From positions 1 through 64,000 of the forward strand of contig CAZXMO010000004.1 of the NCBI GenBank assembly GCA_964641125.1: 64,000 nucleotides of DNA, read 5' to 3'. The DNA comes from JBKHAJ01 sp964641125 (lineage in GTDB: Bacteria > Spirochaetota > Spirochaetia > SPDA01 > CAZSGZ01). The notes below the pieces were generated by a model. The model worked only from the letters and a program-made list of their open reading frames with translations, did no database searches and was not told where the DNA came from. Positions 41,433-50,638 of this stretch are shown here, piece by piece; the stretch's first letter is position 1; every line of letters begins with the position of its first letter. The position numbers and the translations under genes are program-made.

Positions 41433-42360
41433 TACGGCGTACCGGGACGGCCGGCAGGATACACGGACCTACATTCCCCGGATGCACCTCTACAAGGGAG
41501 AGGTGCCGGAAGACGGAGTCGGAAAAAAGGCGGCCGGAAGCAGGGGGGCCGCGGTACAACCCGCTGTCCGACGGAGTCCGCCGGGGGTATCGAGACCCGT
41601 TCTAAAGAGGATTTTCCGGGGGCTGGTCATGGTCCTGTTCCTCGTGCTTTTAGGAGAGGTGCTCTTTCATACCGTTATAGGTCCGAGACTCCGGATACGG
41701 CGCATCGAGGTCGAGGTGAAAAACGATCTAGAGCTGACTAATGAAGAAATCTTGAGCCTTGCCGGGGTGGATACCGAGACCTATTACTTTTCGATAGATC
41801 CGGAGAAGATCCGTTCATCCCTCGAGAGGTATCCCCTGATAAAAGAGGCTTCGATCAGAAAGGGCTTCCCCGATACCCTGATCCTGGATATTACCGGAAG
41901 AACCCCATTAGCTTACAGCATCGTGGACACCGAGGCCGGGGCGGTCCCGGTGTCCTTCGACGAGGAAGGCGTTATCTTTCAGATAGGGAGCTCGGTGGAA
42001 GATGCCGAGGGGCTTATCATCTCGGGTGTCAAGTTTAACGATCTCGAGCTCGGAATGAGGCTTCCCGGAGAGCTTTCCGGGTTCTTGGTTCAGCTGAAGG
42101 AGCTCAAAGAGGAGTTTCCCTTTCTGTACAGCACCATTTCGGAGCTCAAGCTTATTCGTAAGAGGGGGAGTGATTTCGAGGCCCTCATGTACACCACCGA
42201 TTTCGCGGTACCTGTGAGGATCGGAAGCAGCATCGATGCTCAACTCATGAGGTACATCCTCATGGTACTCGATGTGGTGACCCAGAAGGAATTCGCGGAT
42301 GGGGTCGAAGAGGTTGATTTCAGGACCGGCGAGATTGTTTATACCATGAAGGAGGGCTGA
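41425..42360 (+). CDS. ftsQ: Cell-division protein FtsQ/DivIB
   Basis: A 311-residue bitopic protein. After a basic cytosolic tail of about 65 residues comes one membrane helix (GLVMVLFLVLLGEVLFHTVI), then the POTRA domain (RIRRIEVEVKNDLELTNEEI, RYPLIKEASIRKGFPDTLIL) and the FtsQ beta domain. ATG 41425 overlaps ftsW by eight bases and follows GGAGGAGG. It connects FtsL and FtsW. Sequence similarity in this family is low, so context adds much of the weight. Confidence 0.87.
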   Translation: MADTAYRDGRQDTRTYIPRMHLYKGEVPEDGVGKKAAGSRGAAVQPAVRRSPPGVSRPVLKRIFRGLVMVLFLVLLGEVLFHTVIGPRLRIRRIEVEVKNDLELTNEEILSLAGVDTETYYFSIDPEKIRSSLERYPLIKEASIRKGFPDTLILDITGRTPLAYSIVDTEAGAVPVSFDEEGVIFQIGSSVEDAEGLIISGVKFNDLELGMRLPGELSGFLVQLKELKEEFPFLYSTISELKLIRKRGSDFEALMYTTDFAVPVRIGSSIDAQLMRYILMVLDVVTQKEFADGVEEVDFRTGEIVYTMKEG

Positions 42361-42364
42361 AAGA

Positions 42365-43600
42365 TTGCCTCAGGATAATCTAATAGTCGGATTAGACATA
42401 GGGACCACGAAGGTATGCGCGGTCATCGGCGAATACACCGGTGAGGGGCCCATAGAGATAATCGGAATAGGCCTAAGCCCCTCCCGGGGACTTAGGCGGG
42501 GGGTAGTCATCAATATCGAGGCCACCCTCAAGTCGGTAGCCGCCGCGGTGGAGGCCGCGGAGATGATGTCGGGCCGGGAAGTGTCGAGTGTGTTTACCGG
42601 TATCGCCGGGGATCACATCGAGGGTATAAACTCCCGCGGAGTCGTCGCCGTTGCGGGCAGAGGCCGGGAGATTACCCGGGACGATATCGGGAGGGTCATC
42701 GAGGCCGCCAAGGCGGTGGTCATCCCCATGGACCGGGAGGTCTTCCACGTAATTCCTCAGGAGTACATCGTGGACGAGCAGGGTGGGGTCAAGAACCCCC
42801 TGGATATGATAGGTATCCGCCTTGAAGCGGAGGTCCACATCATAACCGGGTCGGTCACCTCGGTGCAGAACCTGGTCAAGTGCGTAAACCGGGCGGGATT
42901 CCGGGTCAACGACATCATCCTGGAATCGTTGGCGGCCTCGGAGGCGGTCCTCTCGGAGGACGAAAAGGAGCTCGGAGTGCTGTTGGTCGACCTCGGCGGG
43001 GGAACGACCGATATCCTGGTCCATCTCGAAGGAGCTCCCTATCACTCCGGTGTTGTCCCCATAGGAGGGGCCCAGGTAACCAGCGATCTCTCGATCCTCT
43101 TGAAGACCCCTCTCGAGGCCGCGGAGAAGATCAAGCGTCAGACCGGCTGCTGCTACATGCCCATGGTTGACACCGAGGAGGAGGTTATCATCCCCGGGGT
43201 CGGAGGATGGCCTTCGGCGTCGATTCCCCGGCAGGAGATGTGCGAGATCATCCAGTCGCGGATGGCGGAGACGTTCTCTCTGGTGAAGGAGCAGATCGAG
43301 AAGAAGGGGTATCTCAAGCACTTGAGCGGGGGAATTGTACTCACCGGGGGCGGGGCGCTCCTTCAGGGAAGCGCCGATCTCGCCGGCGAAGTCTTCGGGA
43401 TCCCCGCCCGGGTAGGCAAGCCGGCCCGCCTCGGGGGACTCGTGGAAGATTACGCGAGCCCCCTATACGCCACCGCGGTGGGCTTGATCATGACCGGGGC
43501 CGAGCGGATCGGTGCGGCCGGCGGCGAGAAGGGGATCGCTCCCGTCAGAACGGAGGGCTTAATGGGAAAGCTCAAGGATTGGTTTAAGGAATTCTTTTAA
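42365..43600 (+). CDS. ftsA: Cell-division protein FtsA
   Basis: An actin-fold ATPase of 411 residues. It has the phosphate 1 motif VGLDIGTTKVCAVIGE, the phosphate 2 motif VLLVDLGGGTTDILVH, the adenosine motif GIVLTGGGALLQGSADLAGE, and a C-terminal amphipathic helix (MGKLKDWFKEFF) that ties FtsZ to the membrane. The start is TTG 42365 with GGAGG nine bases before it; the family N-terminus leaves no other choice. Confidence 0.95.
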   Translation: MPQDNLIVGLDIGTTKVCAVIGEYTGEGPIEIIGIGLSPSRGLRRGVVINIEATLKSVAAAVEAAEMMSGREVSSVFTGIAGDHIEGINSRGVVAVAGRGREITRDDIGRVIEAAKAVVIPMDREVFHVIPQEYIVDEQGGVKNPLDMIGIRLEAEVHIITGSVTSVQNLVKCVNRAGFRVNDIILESLAASEAVLSEDEKELGVLLVDLGGGTTDILVHLEGAPYHSGVVPIGGAQVTSDLSILLKTPLEAAEKIKRQTGCCYMPMVDTEEEVIIPGVGGWPSASIPRQEMCEIIQSRMAETFSLVKEQIEKKGYLKHLSGGIVLTGGGALLQGSADLAGEVFGIPARVGKPARLGGLVEDYASPLYATAVGLIMTGAERIGAAGGEKGIAPVRTEGLMGKLKDWFKEFF

Positions 43601-43640
43601 GAATATATATAAAGGAAAACATAATCTCTGGGAGGGGGAC

Positions 43641-44801
43641 ATGCAAATCGAAATAGTCGACACGGAATACGCAAATTCTACAGTCATCAAGGTCGTCGGA
43701 GTAGGGGGGGGCGGTAACAACGCCGTCAACCGAATGATCGCACAGGGCGTCAGGAACGTCCAATTCATTGCGATGAACACCGACGTACAGGCCCTGAAGA
43801 AATCGAACGCCGAGACCCGGGTTCCCTTGGGGGCAAAGCTCACCGGGGGCTTAGGTGCCGGCGGTATGCCCGAAATGGGGGAGAAGGCGGCCCTCGAGGA
43901 CCGTGACGACATTCAAAACGTCCTGAAAGGGGCGGACATGGTGTTTATCACCGCGGGAATGGGCGGAGGTACCGGTACCGGCGCCGCTCCGGTGGTGGCC
44001 CAGATAGCCCGGGAGCTCGATGCCTTGACCGTCGCGGTGGTCACCAAGCCTTTCAATTTCGAGGGTGCCAAAAAAATGAAGCTAGCCGAGGAGGGGATCG
44101 AAAAACTCCGGGGCGCGGTGGATACTCTTATCACCATACCTAATCAGTATCTCTTGAAGATCGTAGGCAAGGGGACTCCCATCAACGATGCCTTCCTCAT
44201 GGCGGACGACGTCTTGAGACAGGGGGTCCAGGGTATCTCCGAGCTGATTACCGAGCCGGGAGATATCAATATCGATTTCGCCGACGTGAAGACCATCATG
44301 AAGGGACGCGGCGACGCTCTGATGGGGATCGGCATGGGCCGCGGAGATAACCGGGCGGTAGACGCGGCGACCAACGCTATCAACAATCCCCTCTTGGAAG
44401 ACGCCCGGATGGAAGGGGCCCAGGGGATCTTGGTAAACGTCACCGGGGGGAACGACTTCTCTCTGATCGAGTACGAAGAGATTATCAACATAATAACCGC
44501 GAATGCCCACAGCGATGCATTGATCATCCCCGGCACAACCGTGGATCCGACTCTAGAGGACGAAATCAAGGTAACGGTCATCGCCACCGGGTTCGATCTG
44601 GGCGCAGGGGAGGCCTATTTCCCCGAAGCCGAGGAGAAGGAAGAGGAAAACGAGATCATCCGTTATCCCGACTGGCAGAAGATGAAGGAAGGAATTTTCA
44701 GAAAGCCCCCGAATGAGTATCTTATGAGTAGAAACTCCCAAGAGGACGATCTGGGAATCCCCACCATATGGCGTGAGAAGAAGGCTTCGGGGAAGGACTG
44801 A
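43641..44801 (+). CDS. ftsZ: Cell-division protein FtsZ
   Basis: A 386-residue tubulin-like GTPase. The GTP motif GMGGGTGTGAAPVVA is at about 108-122, with VVGVGGGGNNAVNRMI near the start and the T7-loop region ISELITEPGDINIDFADVKT. The C-terminal peptide DLGIPTIWREKK resembles the FtsA/ZipA-binding tail. It builds the division ring. GGAGGGGG is the ribosome site. The stop overlaps the xerD start (TGATG). Confidence 0.97.
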   Translation: MQIEIVDTEYANSTVIKVVGVGGGGNNAVNRMIAQGVRNVQFIAMNTDVQALKKSNAETRVPLGAKLTGGLGAGGMPEMGEKAALEDRDDIQNVLKGADMVFITAGMGGGTGTGAAPVVAQIARELDALTVAVVTKPFNFEGAKKMKLAEEGIEKLRGAVDTLITIPNQYLLKIVGKGTPINDAFLMADDVLRQGVQGISELITEPGDINIDFADVKTIMKGRGDALMGIGMGRGDNRAVDAATNAINNPLLEDARMEGAQGILVNVTGGNDFSLIEYEEIINIITANAHSDALIIPGTTVDPTLEDEIKVTVIATGFDLGAGEAYFPEAEEKEEENEIIRYPDWQKMKEGIFRKPPNEYLMSRNSQEDDLGIPTIWREKKASGKD

Positions 44802-45691
44802 TGGCGTCGGATAAGGCAATCCTTACCAACTACGAGATATATCTCCGCACCACCGCGGGATTAGCGGAGGGTACGATCGAGACCTATCTCAGGGAGTGCC
44901 GAAAATTCCAAGTCTTTCTCGAAGCCGCCGGGGAATCCACGCTCGAAGCATCCACGGGGGACCTCATCGACTATCTTGTCCGCAGGCAGACGGAGGATAT
45001 CGACAAACGGACCTCCGCTAAGATCTTGAGCACCCTCCGATCCCTCTTCGGGTTCCTGGTCCTGGAGCGGTACCGGGCGGACAATCCCGCCGACGGAATC
45101 GACGGGCCGAAGCTCGATAAGAAGCTGCCCAAAGTACTGAGTATCGAAGCGGTGGAGGAGTTCCTGAAGGCCATCGACATCTCCAAGCCTATGGGGCTGA
45201 GGGACCGGGCTCTGTTTGAGCTTATATACTCCTCCGGGCTCAGGATTTCCGAGGCGCTGGGGCTCACCACCGGACACCTATTCCTGAGGGAAAGGCTCTT
45301 GAGGGTAACCGGAAAGGGGGATAAAGAACGGATTGCTCCTTTGGGTGAAGAGGCGGCGCATTGGCTCCACCGGTATCTGAATGAAGCCCGTCCGCGTCTC
45401 GTCAAGCCGGGAAAGAACGATCATCGGGTTTTCTTGAGCCGCCGGGGGACCGGAATCTCCCGGAAGGGAGTGTGGAAGCGGTTCAAGGAAATTGCCGCGG
45501 CCGCGGGTCTCGAGGCCAAGGTCCACACCCTGAGGCACAGCTTCGCGACCCACCTCCTGCAGGGAGGGGCCGACTTGAGGGCGGTCCAGGAGCTCCTAGG
45601 ACACGCCGATATCAGTACCACCCAGATCTATACCCACCTCGACGGGGAAGAGCTCAAAGGGTATCACCAAAAATATCACCCCCGAGGGTAG
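44801..45691 (+). CDS. xerD: Tyrosine recombinase XerD-like
   Basis: A 296-residue recombinase. The N-terminal core-binding domain (GLAEGTIETYLRECRKFQVF) is followed by the catalytic domain with Arg in SSGLRISEAL, Lys in GKGDKER, HTLRHSFATHLL, LLGHADISTTQIYTH with the nucleophile Tyr, and the end KGYHQKYHPRG. That end matches E. coli XerD, whereas the second recombinase downstream matches XerC. With XerC it resolves chromosome dimers at dif. It overlaps the ftsZ stop by one base. Confidence 0.87.
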   Translation: MASDKAILTNYEIYLRTTAGLAEGTIETYLRECRKFQVFLEAAGESTLEASTGDLIDYLVRRQTEDIDKRTSAKILSTLRSLFGFLVLERYRADNPADGIDGPKLDKKLPKVLSIEAVEEFLKAIDISKPMGLRDRALFELIYSSGLRISEALGLTTGHLFLRERLLRVTGKGDKERIAPLGEEAAHWLHRYLNEARPRLVKPGKNDHRVFLSRRGTGISRKGVWKRFKEIAAAAGLEAKVHTLRHSFATHLLQGGADLRAVQELLGHADISTTQIYTHLDGEELKGYHQKYHPRG

Positions 45692-45707
45692 GAGGAGCGA
45701 ATCAGGG

Positions 45708-46514
45708 GTGATGATAAGGATGTATAAAGGAATGAGGCCTAAAAAGGGCATGATCAAGCTGCTCATTATACTCGCTGTACCTCTGTGCGTCCTCTCATGC
45801 GACCGGACCCGGGACAACCTCCTCGACAGGATGCTCGAGTTCGAGCGGGGAGGCTACAGGGGACAGGAAGTACCGGAGAGCAGGATCGAAGAGATAGAGG
45901 ACCTCATCGCTCGATACGAAAAGGCGGTAAACGACGCGGTGGAGCTTGCGGCGCAGGCGGGGGAATACTACAAGCTTCTCGCCGTCGAGTATATAGATCG
46001 GGAGATGTACGGACCGGCCCTGGAGAGCATCCACGAGGCAATCCGTTACTTTCCCGAGAATCCGCTTCTCTTCTACCTCGCCGGGATGTGCTCCGGGAGG
46101 ATGGCGAAGGCCGCGGTCAATCAGCCCGAGACCCGGGAGGAGTTTTTGAGCCGGGCCGAGGAGTATTATCTGAGAGCAATCGAGCTGGACAATCAGTTCA
46201 CCGAATCCCTCTACGGGCTTTCGGTGCTCTACATCTTCGAAATGGACCGTATACCGGACGCCGAGCCCTACCTGAACCGCATCCTCGAGAAGGAGACCCG
46301 TCATATAGAGGCTATGTTCCTCCTTGCTCGGGTCTATGTCTACGAGGGAAGGATCGAAGAAGCGGTGGAGCTCTACGACAGGATAATCAGCTACGGACAG
46401 TCATCGGAGCAGCGGGGGCGGGCCGAGGAGAACAAGGAGAGCCTCCTGAATAGACAGTTCTCCTCGATCGACTTCCTCTTCGTATCCCCGCCCGTAAGGG
46501 AGGCGCTATGCTGA
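45708..46514 (+). CDS. Tetratricopeptide-repeat lipoprotein
   Basis: A 268-residue protein. A lipoprotein signal (MIKLLIILAVPLCVLS then Cys31) leads to an envelope-anchored chain of TPR-like helices: ALESIHEAIRYFPENPLLFY, AEEYYLRAIELDNQFTESLY, AEPYLNRILEKETRHIEAMF and VYVYEGRIEEAVELYDRIIS. It probably holds other proteins together at the envelope. Start choice is open: GTG 45708, ATG 45711 and ATG 45720 are all in frame. Similar genes sit between ftsZ and dprA in treponemes. It overlaps dprA by seven bases. Confidence 0.82.
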   Translation: MMIRMYKGMRPKKGMIKLLIILAVPLCVLSCDRTRDNLLDRMLEFERGGYRGQEVPESRIEEIEDLIARYEKAVNDAVELAAQAGEYYKLLAVEYIDREMYGPALESIHEAIRYFPENPLLFYLAGMCSGRMAKAAVNQPETREEFLSRAEEYYLRAIELDNQFTESLYGLSVLYIFEMDRIPDAEPYLNRILEKETRHIEAMFLLARVYVYEGRIEEAVELYDRIISYGQSSEQRGRAEENKESLLNRQFSSIDFLFVSPPVREALC

Positions 46515-47554
46515 GCATACTGGAGTTGGCCTTAAACAGGCTTCGTATTCTAAAACCCCTCGAGAAAATCCTCCTCTCGGAGATTCTGGACGATAGTTCC
46601 CGGCTCGCCGGACTCTCCCGGCCGGGTGTCGAAGAGTTGATCGGGCGGCGCCTGTTCAGAGGAGCATGGGAGCCCGGCGCCGCGGTTGAGGCTGCCCGCG
46701 CGGATCTGGATTATCTTTCGAAGCGGGAAATAAGAACGGTTACATATCTCAGCCCGAAGTATCCCCCGCAGCTGAAAGAGATCTACGATCCTCCCTTTCT
46801 CCTCTTCGTAAGGGGGCGGCTCCCCGGAAACGACATTCCCCAAGTCGCGGTGGTGGGCACCCGGAAGCCCACCGGTGCCGCCAAGGCGGCGGCGTTTCGG
46901 TTGGGAGTAGATTTTGCCCGGGCGGGCGTTCCGGTCGTATCGGGGCTGGCGAGGGGCGTCGACAGCGAGGCCCATCGGGGGACCGTCGCGGCTTTAGGCG
47001 TTACGACGGCGGTCCTCGGTTGCGGTATCGACGAGGTGTATCCGAAAGAGAACAAGAGGCTCGCCGCGGAAATCATCGAGAAGGGCGGGGGATTAGTGAG
47101 TGAATACCCTCCGGGGATGCCCCCCCTCAAGTATAACTTTCCGGAACGCAACCGGATCATAAGCGGCTTGAGCCGGACGGTCATCCTGGTCCAAGCCCCG
47201 GCCCGGTCGGGGGCCCTCATTACCGCCGACTACTCTTTGGAACAGGGAAGGGACCTGGTGGTTGTCTCCGGCTGCTCCGACGGGCCTCCGGGGATAGGAA
47301 GCAGGGAGCTCGCCGAATCGGGGGCCCCTTGTATACGATGCGCCGCGGATGTCCTCGAAGAGTGGGGTTTCGATCCGCGAAGCTCGAACGTATCCGGCGG
47401 CCGGGACGCCCCTGATGAAACGATCGACGATGGGCCCGTCGACGGGGTGACCGGCGAGGCGGAATATTTGAAACATATCGGAACCGGACTCGCCTCGAGC
47501 CTGGAGGAGGAGATCCTGGGACTGGCGATTCGAAACGCCGGAGAAGCGGTATGA
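46508..47554 (+). CDS. dprA: DNA-processing protein DprA/Smf
   Basis: A 348-residue protein. The Rossmann-like DNA-binding core is clear: VAVVGTRKPTGAAKAAAFRL, VVSGLARGVDSEAHRGTVAA, TTAVLGCGIDEVYPKENKRL, GGLVSEYPPGMPPLKYNFPE and RNRIISGLSRTVILVQAPAR. It loads RecA on incoming single strands in transformation; in non-competent bacteria the role is unclear. The last codons run into the scaffold gap, and the stop is read as TGA directly before it. Confidence 0.94.
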   Translation: MLSILELALNRLRILKPLEKILLSEILDDSSRLAGLSRPGVEELIGRRLFRGAWEPGAAVEAARADLDYLSKREIRTVTYLSPKYPPQLKEIYDPPFLLFVRGRLPGNDIPQVAVVGTRKPTGAAKAAAFRLGVDFARAGVPVVSGLARGVDSEAHRGTVAALGVTTAVLGCGIDEVYPKENKRLAAEIIEKGGGLVSEYPPGMPPLKYNFPERNRIISGLSRTVILVQAPARSGALITADYSLEQGRDLVVVSGCSDGPPGIGSRELAESGAPCIRCAADVLEEWGFDPRSSNVSGGRDAPDETIDDGPVDGVTGEAEYLKHIGTGLASSLEEEILGLAIRNAGEAV

Positions 47555-47654
47555 NNNNNNNNNNNNNNNNNNNNNNNNNNNNNNNNNNNNNNNNNNNNNN
47601 NNNNNNNNNNNNNNNNNNNNNNNNNNNNNNNNNNNNNNNNNNNNNNNNNNNNNN
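47555..47654. other. Assembly gap (100 N) between dprA and xerC
   Basis: Only ten bases (AGCGGTATGA) are shared by the two sides. A simple join there would make the dprA stop overlap the xerC start as ATGA. In treponemes and Firmicutes topA lies at this point, so missing sequence cannot be excluded. Confidence 0.8.
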
Positions 47655-47660
47655 AGCGGT

Positions 47661-48635
47661 ATGAGTAAGAGCGGTATGAGAAAAATTGGAACGCCGCTGG
47701 CGGAGAAATTTCTCGAGTACGTTACTCACGTGAAAACCCTCTCCTCCGCTACAGTCGAGGCCTATCGCAAAGACCTGGAAGATTACTTCCGGTATCTCGA
47801 GGAATCGGGTTTGAGCTTCGACGAGATAGACGACCGAACCGCCCGCGGTTTCATCGCGGACCTTCTCGGAAGGGGATCGGCGAAGAGTACCGTCAACCGC
47901 CGTTTGAGCGTACTCAGGTCCTTTTACGGCTATCTGGTGAAGCACAAGGGTTTCGAGGGTAATCCCTTTTCCCTCGTTAAAAGCCTCAAGCAGGGCCGGA
48001 AGCTCCCGGAATTCCTCTTCGAGCACGAAGTGGAGGATTATTTAGGCGATCCTCCGGGAACACAGGACAGAAAAAGAGACCCCTTTACCGAGGCGAGAGA
48101 CACGGCGATCTTCGAACTCCTCTACACCACGGGGTGCAGAATTTCGGAGCTGGTATCGATGAACCTTGCCGACATCGACTTTCGCGGCAAGACGATCCTC
48201 GTGAACGGCAAGGGGGGAAAGGAACGTCTCGTCTACTTCGGGAAGTCGGCGGAAAACGCCGTCAAGGGCTATCTCCCCTTCAAGAGCGCCCGGGCGGCGG
48301 CGAACGACCGGGACGCTCAGACGGCCCTCTTTATCAACACGAAAGGCACGAGGATTACAGTGCGGGGGGTCTCTCTTATCGTAAAGAAGAGGGCGGAAAG
48401 GGCGGGTCAAATCAAGAATGTGAGTCCTCACACCTTCCGTCACAGCTTCGCAACCCATCTACTCAACCGCGGAGCGGATATCCGGGTGGTACAGGAGCTC
48501 TTAGGGCACGCCAACCTCTCCACCACCCAGATATACACTCACATGGGACTGGCTCGTCTCAAACGGATCTACAAAGAGGCCCATCCCCACGGAAAGCTAA
48601 GGAAAAACAGTAAAAATATCGAGGAAGACCAATGA
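47661..48635 (+). CDS. xerC: Tyrosine recombinase XerC-like
   Basis: A 324-residue recombinase with the catalytic set Arg in TTGCRISELVS, Lys in GKGGKER, HTFRHSFATHLL, and LLGHANLSTTQIYTH ending LARLKRIYKEAHPHGK, which matches XerC. The position between dprA and hslV corresponds to codV of B. subtilis. Two starts are in frame, ATG 47661 and ATG 47676, produced by a 15-base partial repeat AGCGGTATGAGTAAG / AGCGGTATGAG. The stop overlaps hslV (ATGA). Confidence 0.9.
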   Translation: MSKSGMRKIGTPLAEKFLEYVTHVKTLSSATVEAYRKDLEDYFRYLEESGLSFDEIDDRTARGFIADLLGRGSAKSTVNRRLSVLRSFYGYLVKHKGFEGNPFSLVKSLKQGRKLPEFLFEHEVEDYLGDPPGTQDRKRDPFTEARDTAIFELLYTTGCRISELVSMNLADIDFRGKTILVNGKGGKERLVYFGKSAENAVKGYLPFKSARAAANDRDAQTALFINTKGTRITVRGVSLIVKKRAERAGQIKNVSPHTFRHSFATHLLNRGADIRVVQELLGHANLSTTQIYTHMGLARLKRIYKEAHPHGKLRKNSKNIEEDQ

Positions 48636-49183
48636 AAAACGAAGTGAATATGAACTATAGAGGAACTACGATACTCGCGGTTAGGAAGGACGGACAGGTT
48701 GCCATGGCCGGTGACGGGCAGGTTACCCTGGGTGAAACCGTCATGAAGGGAAACGCCCGGAAGGTCCGTACCGTCTATGATAGCAAAGTCTTAGTCGGTT
48801 TCGCGGGAGCCACCGCCGATGCCTTTACTCTTTTCGAAAGGTTCGAAGGCAAGGTGAAGGAGTACGGCGGGGACATAACCCGCTCCGCGGTCGAGCTCGC
48901 CAAAGAGTGGCGGACCGACCGGGCGCTCCGGAGGCTCGAGGCGATGCTCTTAGTGGCGGACAAGGGTAAGGTTCTCCTGATTTCGGGTAACGGAGATGTA
49001 ATCGAGCCCGAGGAGGGGGTCATCGCCATCGGGAGCGGGGGGAGCTACGCCTACGCGGCGGCCCTCGCCTATCTGGAGGCGTCGGATTACACCGCCCGGC
49101 AGGTAGCCGAAAAGGCATTAAAGATAGCCGGGAGAATTTGTATTTATACCAATGAAAACCTCGTGGTGGAGGAACTCGTATGA
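48632..49183 (+). CDS. hslV: ATP-dependent protease peptidase subunit HslV
   Basis: A 183-residue N-terminal-nucleophile peptidase. The segment RGTTILAVRKDGQVAMAGDG places the catalytic Thr12 after an 11-residue leader that must be removed. GQVTLGETVMKGNARKVR and GSGGSYAYAAALAY are family motifs. Twelve-subunit rings of it are capped by HslU, whose gene overlaps it by four bases. The upstream gene is xerC, as in B. subtilis. Confidence 0.96.
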   Translation: MKNEVNMNYRGTTILAVRKDGQVAMAGDGQVTLGETVMKGNARKVRTVYDSKVLVGFAGATADAFTLFERFEGKVKEYGGDITRSAVELAKEWRTDRALRRLEAMLLVADKGKVLLISGNGDVIEPEEGVIAIGSGGSYAYAAALAYLEASDYTARQVAEKALKIAGRICIYTNENLVVEELV

Positions 49184-50559
49184 CAAAAAAGAAGATAGAA
49201 GATTTGACCCCGAAAGAAACGGTAGCCGCACTGGATAAGTATATAATCGCCCAGGACAAGGCGAAGAAGATCGTGGCCATAGCCCTTCGCAATCGGGTCC
49301 GCCGGCAGAGGCTCCCCGAGGAGCTCCGCGACGAGATCGCGCCTAAGAACATCATCATGATAGGACCCACCGGGGTGGGGAAGACCGAGATTGCGCGACG
49401 ATTGTCGAGGCTCTGCGGGGCCCCCTTCGTCAAGGTGGAGGCTACGAAATACACCGAGGTCGGATACGTCGGCCGGGATGTGGAATCGATGGTCCGGGAC
49501 CTGATGTCGGTGGCCTTCAGCCTGGTCAAGGAGGAGATGCAGGAGGAAGTCAAGGAGGAGGCGGAAAAGCGGACCGAAGAAGCCCTTCTCGACCTGCTCC
49601 TTCCCGGCGTAGGACGTCCGGAAGAGGGGTCTCCGGGACGGGAGGAGCCGAAACCCCTTCCCGCGGCCGCTAAGGACAAAGACACCCGGGAGAAGTTCCG
49701 CACCATGCTTCACGAGGGTAAGCTCGACGAGAAAAAGGTGGAGATAAACGTCACTAAGAACGTCAGTCCTTCCATCGAGATATTCTCGGGAACGAGTCTC
49801 GAAGAGATGGGAATAAACTTCGGTAATCTCTCCAACATGTTCGGAGGCGGGGGCAAGAAGAAGAAAAAGGTCGTGACAATCAGTCAGGCCCGGGAGACCA
49901 TTCTCGCTCAGGAGATGGACAAGCTTATCGACACCGACCGGGTTGCCGAGGTCGCCAAGGAGCGGGTCGAGCAGATGGGGATCATCTTTGTCGACGAGAT
50001 CGACAAGATCGCGGCAAAGGAGACCAAGGGAAGCGCCGACGTTTCCCGGGAGGGGGTGCAGAGGGACATTCTCCCCATTGTGGAAGGATCACAGGTCAAC
50101 ACCCGCTACGGGATGATCGATACATCCCACATCCTGTTCATCGCGGCCGGGGCTTTTCATATGAGCAAGCCCTCCGACCTGATCCCGGAGCTCCAAGGAC
50201 GGTTTCCCCTGCGGGTGGAGCTCGAGGATCTCGATAAGGACGACTTCAAGAAGATACTCACTCAGCCGGAGAACGCCCTGATCAAGCAGTACGCGGAGCT
50301 CTTGAAGACCGAGGGCGTTGTCCTCGACTTCAAGGATGAGGCCATAGACCGGATAAGCGAGATCGCGGCGGATGTCAACTCCCGGACCGAGAATATCGGG
50401 GCGAGAAGGCTCCACACTATTATGGAGCTTCTCCTGGAGGATGTGTCCTTCAACGCCACCGAGATGGAGGGCCAGACCATAAGTATTACGCCTCACTACG
50501 TGGACGAGCGCCTCTCCGAAGTGGTGGAGGACCAGGATTTGAGCAGGTACATACTGTGA
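49180..50559 (+). CDS. hslU: ATP-dependent protease ATPase subunit HslU
   Basis: A 459-residue AAA+ unfoldase. Walker A is GPTGVGKTEIARRL, Walker B is IIFVDEIDKIAAKE, and the I-domain insert lies between at about 110-230. Sensor and C-terminal parts include ENIGARRLHTIMELLLEDVS and the C-terminal docking tail LSRYIL. It unfolds proteins and feeds them to HslV. Confidence 0.96.
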   Translation: MTKKKIEDLTPKETVAALDKYIIAQDKAKKIVAIALRNRVRRQRLPEELRDEIAPKNIIMIGPTGVGKTEIARRLSRLCGAPFVKVEATKYTEVGYVGRDVESMVRDLMSVAFSLVKEEMQEEVKEEAEKRTEEALLDLLLPGVGRPEEGSPGREEPKPLPAAAKDKDTREKFRTMLHEGKLDEKKVEINVTKNVSPSIEIFSGTSLEEMGINFGNLSNMFGGGGKKKKKVVTISQARETILAQEMDKLIDTDRVAEVAKERVEQMGIIFVDEIDKIAAKETKGSADVSREGVQRDILPIVEGSQVNTRYGMIDTSHILFIAAGAFHMSKPSDLIPELQGRFPLRVELEDLDKDDFKKILTQPENALIKQYAELLKTEGVVLDFKDEAIDRISEIAADVNSRTENIGARRLHTIMELLLEDVSFNATEMEGQTISITPHYVDERLSEVVEDQDLSRYIL

Positions 50560-50574
50560 GGCATCAGGAACCGT

Positions 50575-50601
50575 TAAGGGAGGAGGCCGGCACGCCGAAA
50601 A
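50575..50601 (+). promoter_or_regulatory. Putative sigma-28 (FliA-type) promoter before flgB
   Basis: TAAG-N15-GCCGAAAA compares with the FliA consensus TAAA-N15-GCCGATAA at ten of twelve positions. It lies in the 79 bases between hslU and flgB, where the flagellar operon begins. Weaker than the MraZ evidence; readthrough from hslU is also likely. Confidence 0.4.
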
Positions 50602-50638
50602 TAGAAGGTGAGACGGAATCGAATAGGAGAAGAAAGAG

